The position numbers were made by a program, and so were the translations under genes. 64,000 nt of DNA from Lachnospiraceae bacterium (GTDB lineage: Bacteria > Bacillota > Clostridia > Lachnospirales > Lachnospiraceae): NCBI GenBank assembly GCA_028696165.1, contig JAQVHQ010000005.1, positions 62,001 to 126,000 on the forward strand, written 5' to 3'. Below the pieces are notes generated by a model. It made no database searches, was not told the origin of the DNA, and saw only the letters and a list, made by a program, of their open reading frames with translations. Shown here one piece after another: positions 63,110 to 64,000 of this stretch. Numbering within the stretch: position 1 is the first letter of the stretch; each line of letters begins with the position of its first letter.

Positions 63110-64000
63110 ATGGAGATAAGAACTTTACGTTATTTTTTAAAGGTATGTGAAATTGAAAATATTACAAGAGCCGCTGTCGCATTGAACACAACACAGCCCA
63201 ACCTTTCCAGACAGCTCTACCAGTTGGAGGAAGATCTGGGGCAGACGCTTCTTATCCGTGGGAAACGAAGAATCACCTTAACAGAAGAAGGAAAATATTT
63301 GAGAAAACAGGCTCAGGATATTATTAATATGGCCGACCATACTGAAAATGTACTGCGGTCTTTTCAAGACAACCTTACAGGTGAAGTTTACATAGGCGCT
63401 GCTGAATCTATGGCAATGAAATTTGTGGGTGAAATCATAAGAGAATCCCGAAATCAATATCCTGGCATCCATTATCATATAAACAGTGGGAACGCACAAG
63501 ATATTACAGATAAACTAGACCGTGGACTTTTAGATTTTGGTATCATTGTAGAGCCTGTAGATTTTGACAAATATAATTATTTGAAACTTCCTGTCAAAGA
63601 TACCTGGGGAATTCTTATGCAAAAAGCAAGCCCTCTGGCAGAGAAAAAATTCATCTGTCCAGAAGACTTGCTTGATAAACCACTTTATGCATCCAGCGAA
63701 CTTTTAAATGTTCCTGGTATTAAGGAGTGGCTGGGAGAATCCTATTTAAAATTCAATCCTATTATGACATTTAACTTAATTACCAATGCAGCACTGATGA
63801 TTGAATCCGGTGGTGGATACGTCTTTTCTTTTGACGGGCTAAGTTACACCGGAAAGGATGATCCACTGGCTTTTCGACCTCTTTCTCCTCAGATTCAGGC
63901 AAGTCTGTATCTTATATGGAGAAAATATGAGACGTTCAGTAATTCCGCCGGAAAATTTTTGTCCCTTATAAAGGATGTCATAGAAGTTGCTCCGCCATTA
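63110..64000 (+). CDS. LysR family transcriptional regulator (3' end outside window)
   Basis: 297 codons with no stop reached; close to full LysR length, so only a few residues are missing. N-terminal winged HTH: MEIRTLRYFLKVCEIENITRAAVALNTTQPNLSRQLYQLEEDLGQTLL pattern (about 1-48). Effector domain from about 90. The ATG follows AAAGGAGG. Divergent from the ten-gene redox cluster and its likely regulator. Confidence 0.93.
   Translation, partial: MEIRTLRYFLKVCEIENITRAAVALNTTQPNLSRQLYQLEEDLGQTLLIRGKRRITLTEEGKYLRKQAQDIINMADHTENVLRSFQDNLTGEVYIGAAESMAMKFVGEIIRESRNQYPGIHYHINSGNAQDITDKLDRGLLDFGIIVEPVDFDKYNYLKLPVKDTWGILMQKASPLAEKKFICPEDLLDKPLYASSELLNVPGIKEWLGESYLKFNPIMTFNLITNAALMIESGGGYVFSFDGLSYTGKDDPLAFRPLSPQIQASLYLIWRKYETFSNSAGKFLSLIKDVIEVAPPL

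Noticed and set aside
1-64000. tRNA, rRNA, tmRNA, SRP or RNase P RNA genes
   Set aside because: No conserved T-loop (GTTCRANNC) in cloverleaf context or other RNA core was recognised by eye; a covariance-model search would settle this.

Overview
The window looks like chromosomal DNA of a low-GC, endospore-forming anaerobic Firmicute, most probably a Lachnospiraceae-type clostridium. The evidence is spo0A with its own 0A boxes, spoIVB, a complete spoIIIAA-AH operon, an IscR-IscS-IscU-MnmA operon, a fused chorismate mutase-shikimate kinase, and the clostridial gene order nusB-xseA-xseB-ispA-dxs-tlyA-nadK-argR-recN-spoIVB. No rRNA, tRNA, CRISPR array, insertion sequence or prophage was seen. Most genes are on the minus strand. 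The first gene (mnmA) and the last (a LysR regulator) run off the window.

Layout. 1-3.3 kb: Fe-S assembly and tRNA thiolation operon (iscR-iscS-iscU-mnmA) with a recognisable promoter and operator. 3.4-6.4 kb: a SpoVB-like flippase with a strongly C-rich coding strand, a 233-bp near-perfect palindrome, and a DAHP synthase. 6.5-11.5 kb: xerD, a SpoIIM-like gene, rny, recX, and recA with a LexA box. 11.9-18.6 kb: glgA and spo0A, then a 3.1-kb stretch between spo0A and spoIVB. That stretch holds a UroD-like gene, a second Rrf2 regulator and an 11-copy, 53-bp noncoding tandem array. 18.7-29.3 kb: recN, argR, nadK, tlyA, isoprenoid genes, exonuclease VII, nusB, an Asp23 protein and prfC. 29.4-34.5 kb: the spoIIIA operon, which builds the mother-cell to forespore channel. 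34.6-39.8 kb: gltX, a UvrD helicase and a phosphopantetheinyl transferase reading in frame into methylglyoxal synthase, plus a divergent sirtuin. 40-41.7 kb: a membrane Ser/Thr kinase overlapping a Thr/Gln-rich surface-type protein. 41.9-50.3 kb: clpX, a glycosyltransferase, mutY, an L,D-transpeptidase and three shikimate-pathway loci. 50.4-55.4 kb: an alarmone synthetase, a hybrid histidine kinase translationally coupled to a B12-binding protein with the CarH-type W-x9-EH signature, and a split chromate transporter. 56.1-64 kb: a ten-gene redox cluster transcribed away from a LysR regulator.

How the parts fit. Spo0A starts sporulation, SpoIIIA and SpoIVB act in the later engulfment and sigma-K checkpoint steps, and SpoVB and SpoIIM belong to the same programme. 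IscS supplies sulfur both to IscU and to MnmA. AroF, AroD, AroE and AroQK cover four aromatic-pathway steps. Dxs and IspA feed isoprenoids.

The least conventional items are the W-x9-EH B12 protein with its kinase, the 53-bp hairpin array that separates spoIVB from spo0A, the large palindrome at 5.0-5.25 kb, the in-frame PPTase-MgsA reading frame, the kinase that lacks a standard start codon, and the SDR gene with no ATG. All functional calls come from reading motifs by eye. No database search was run.
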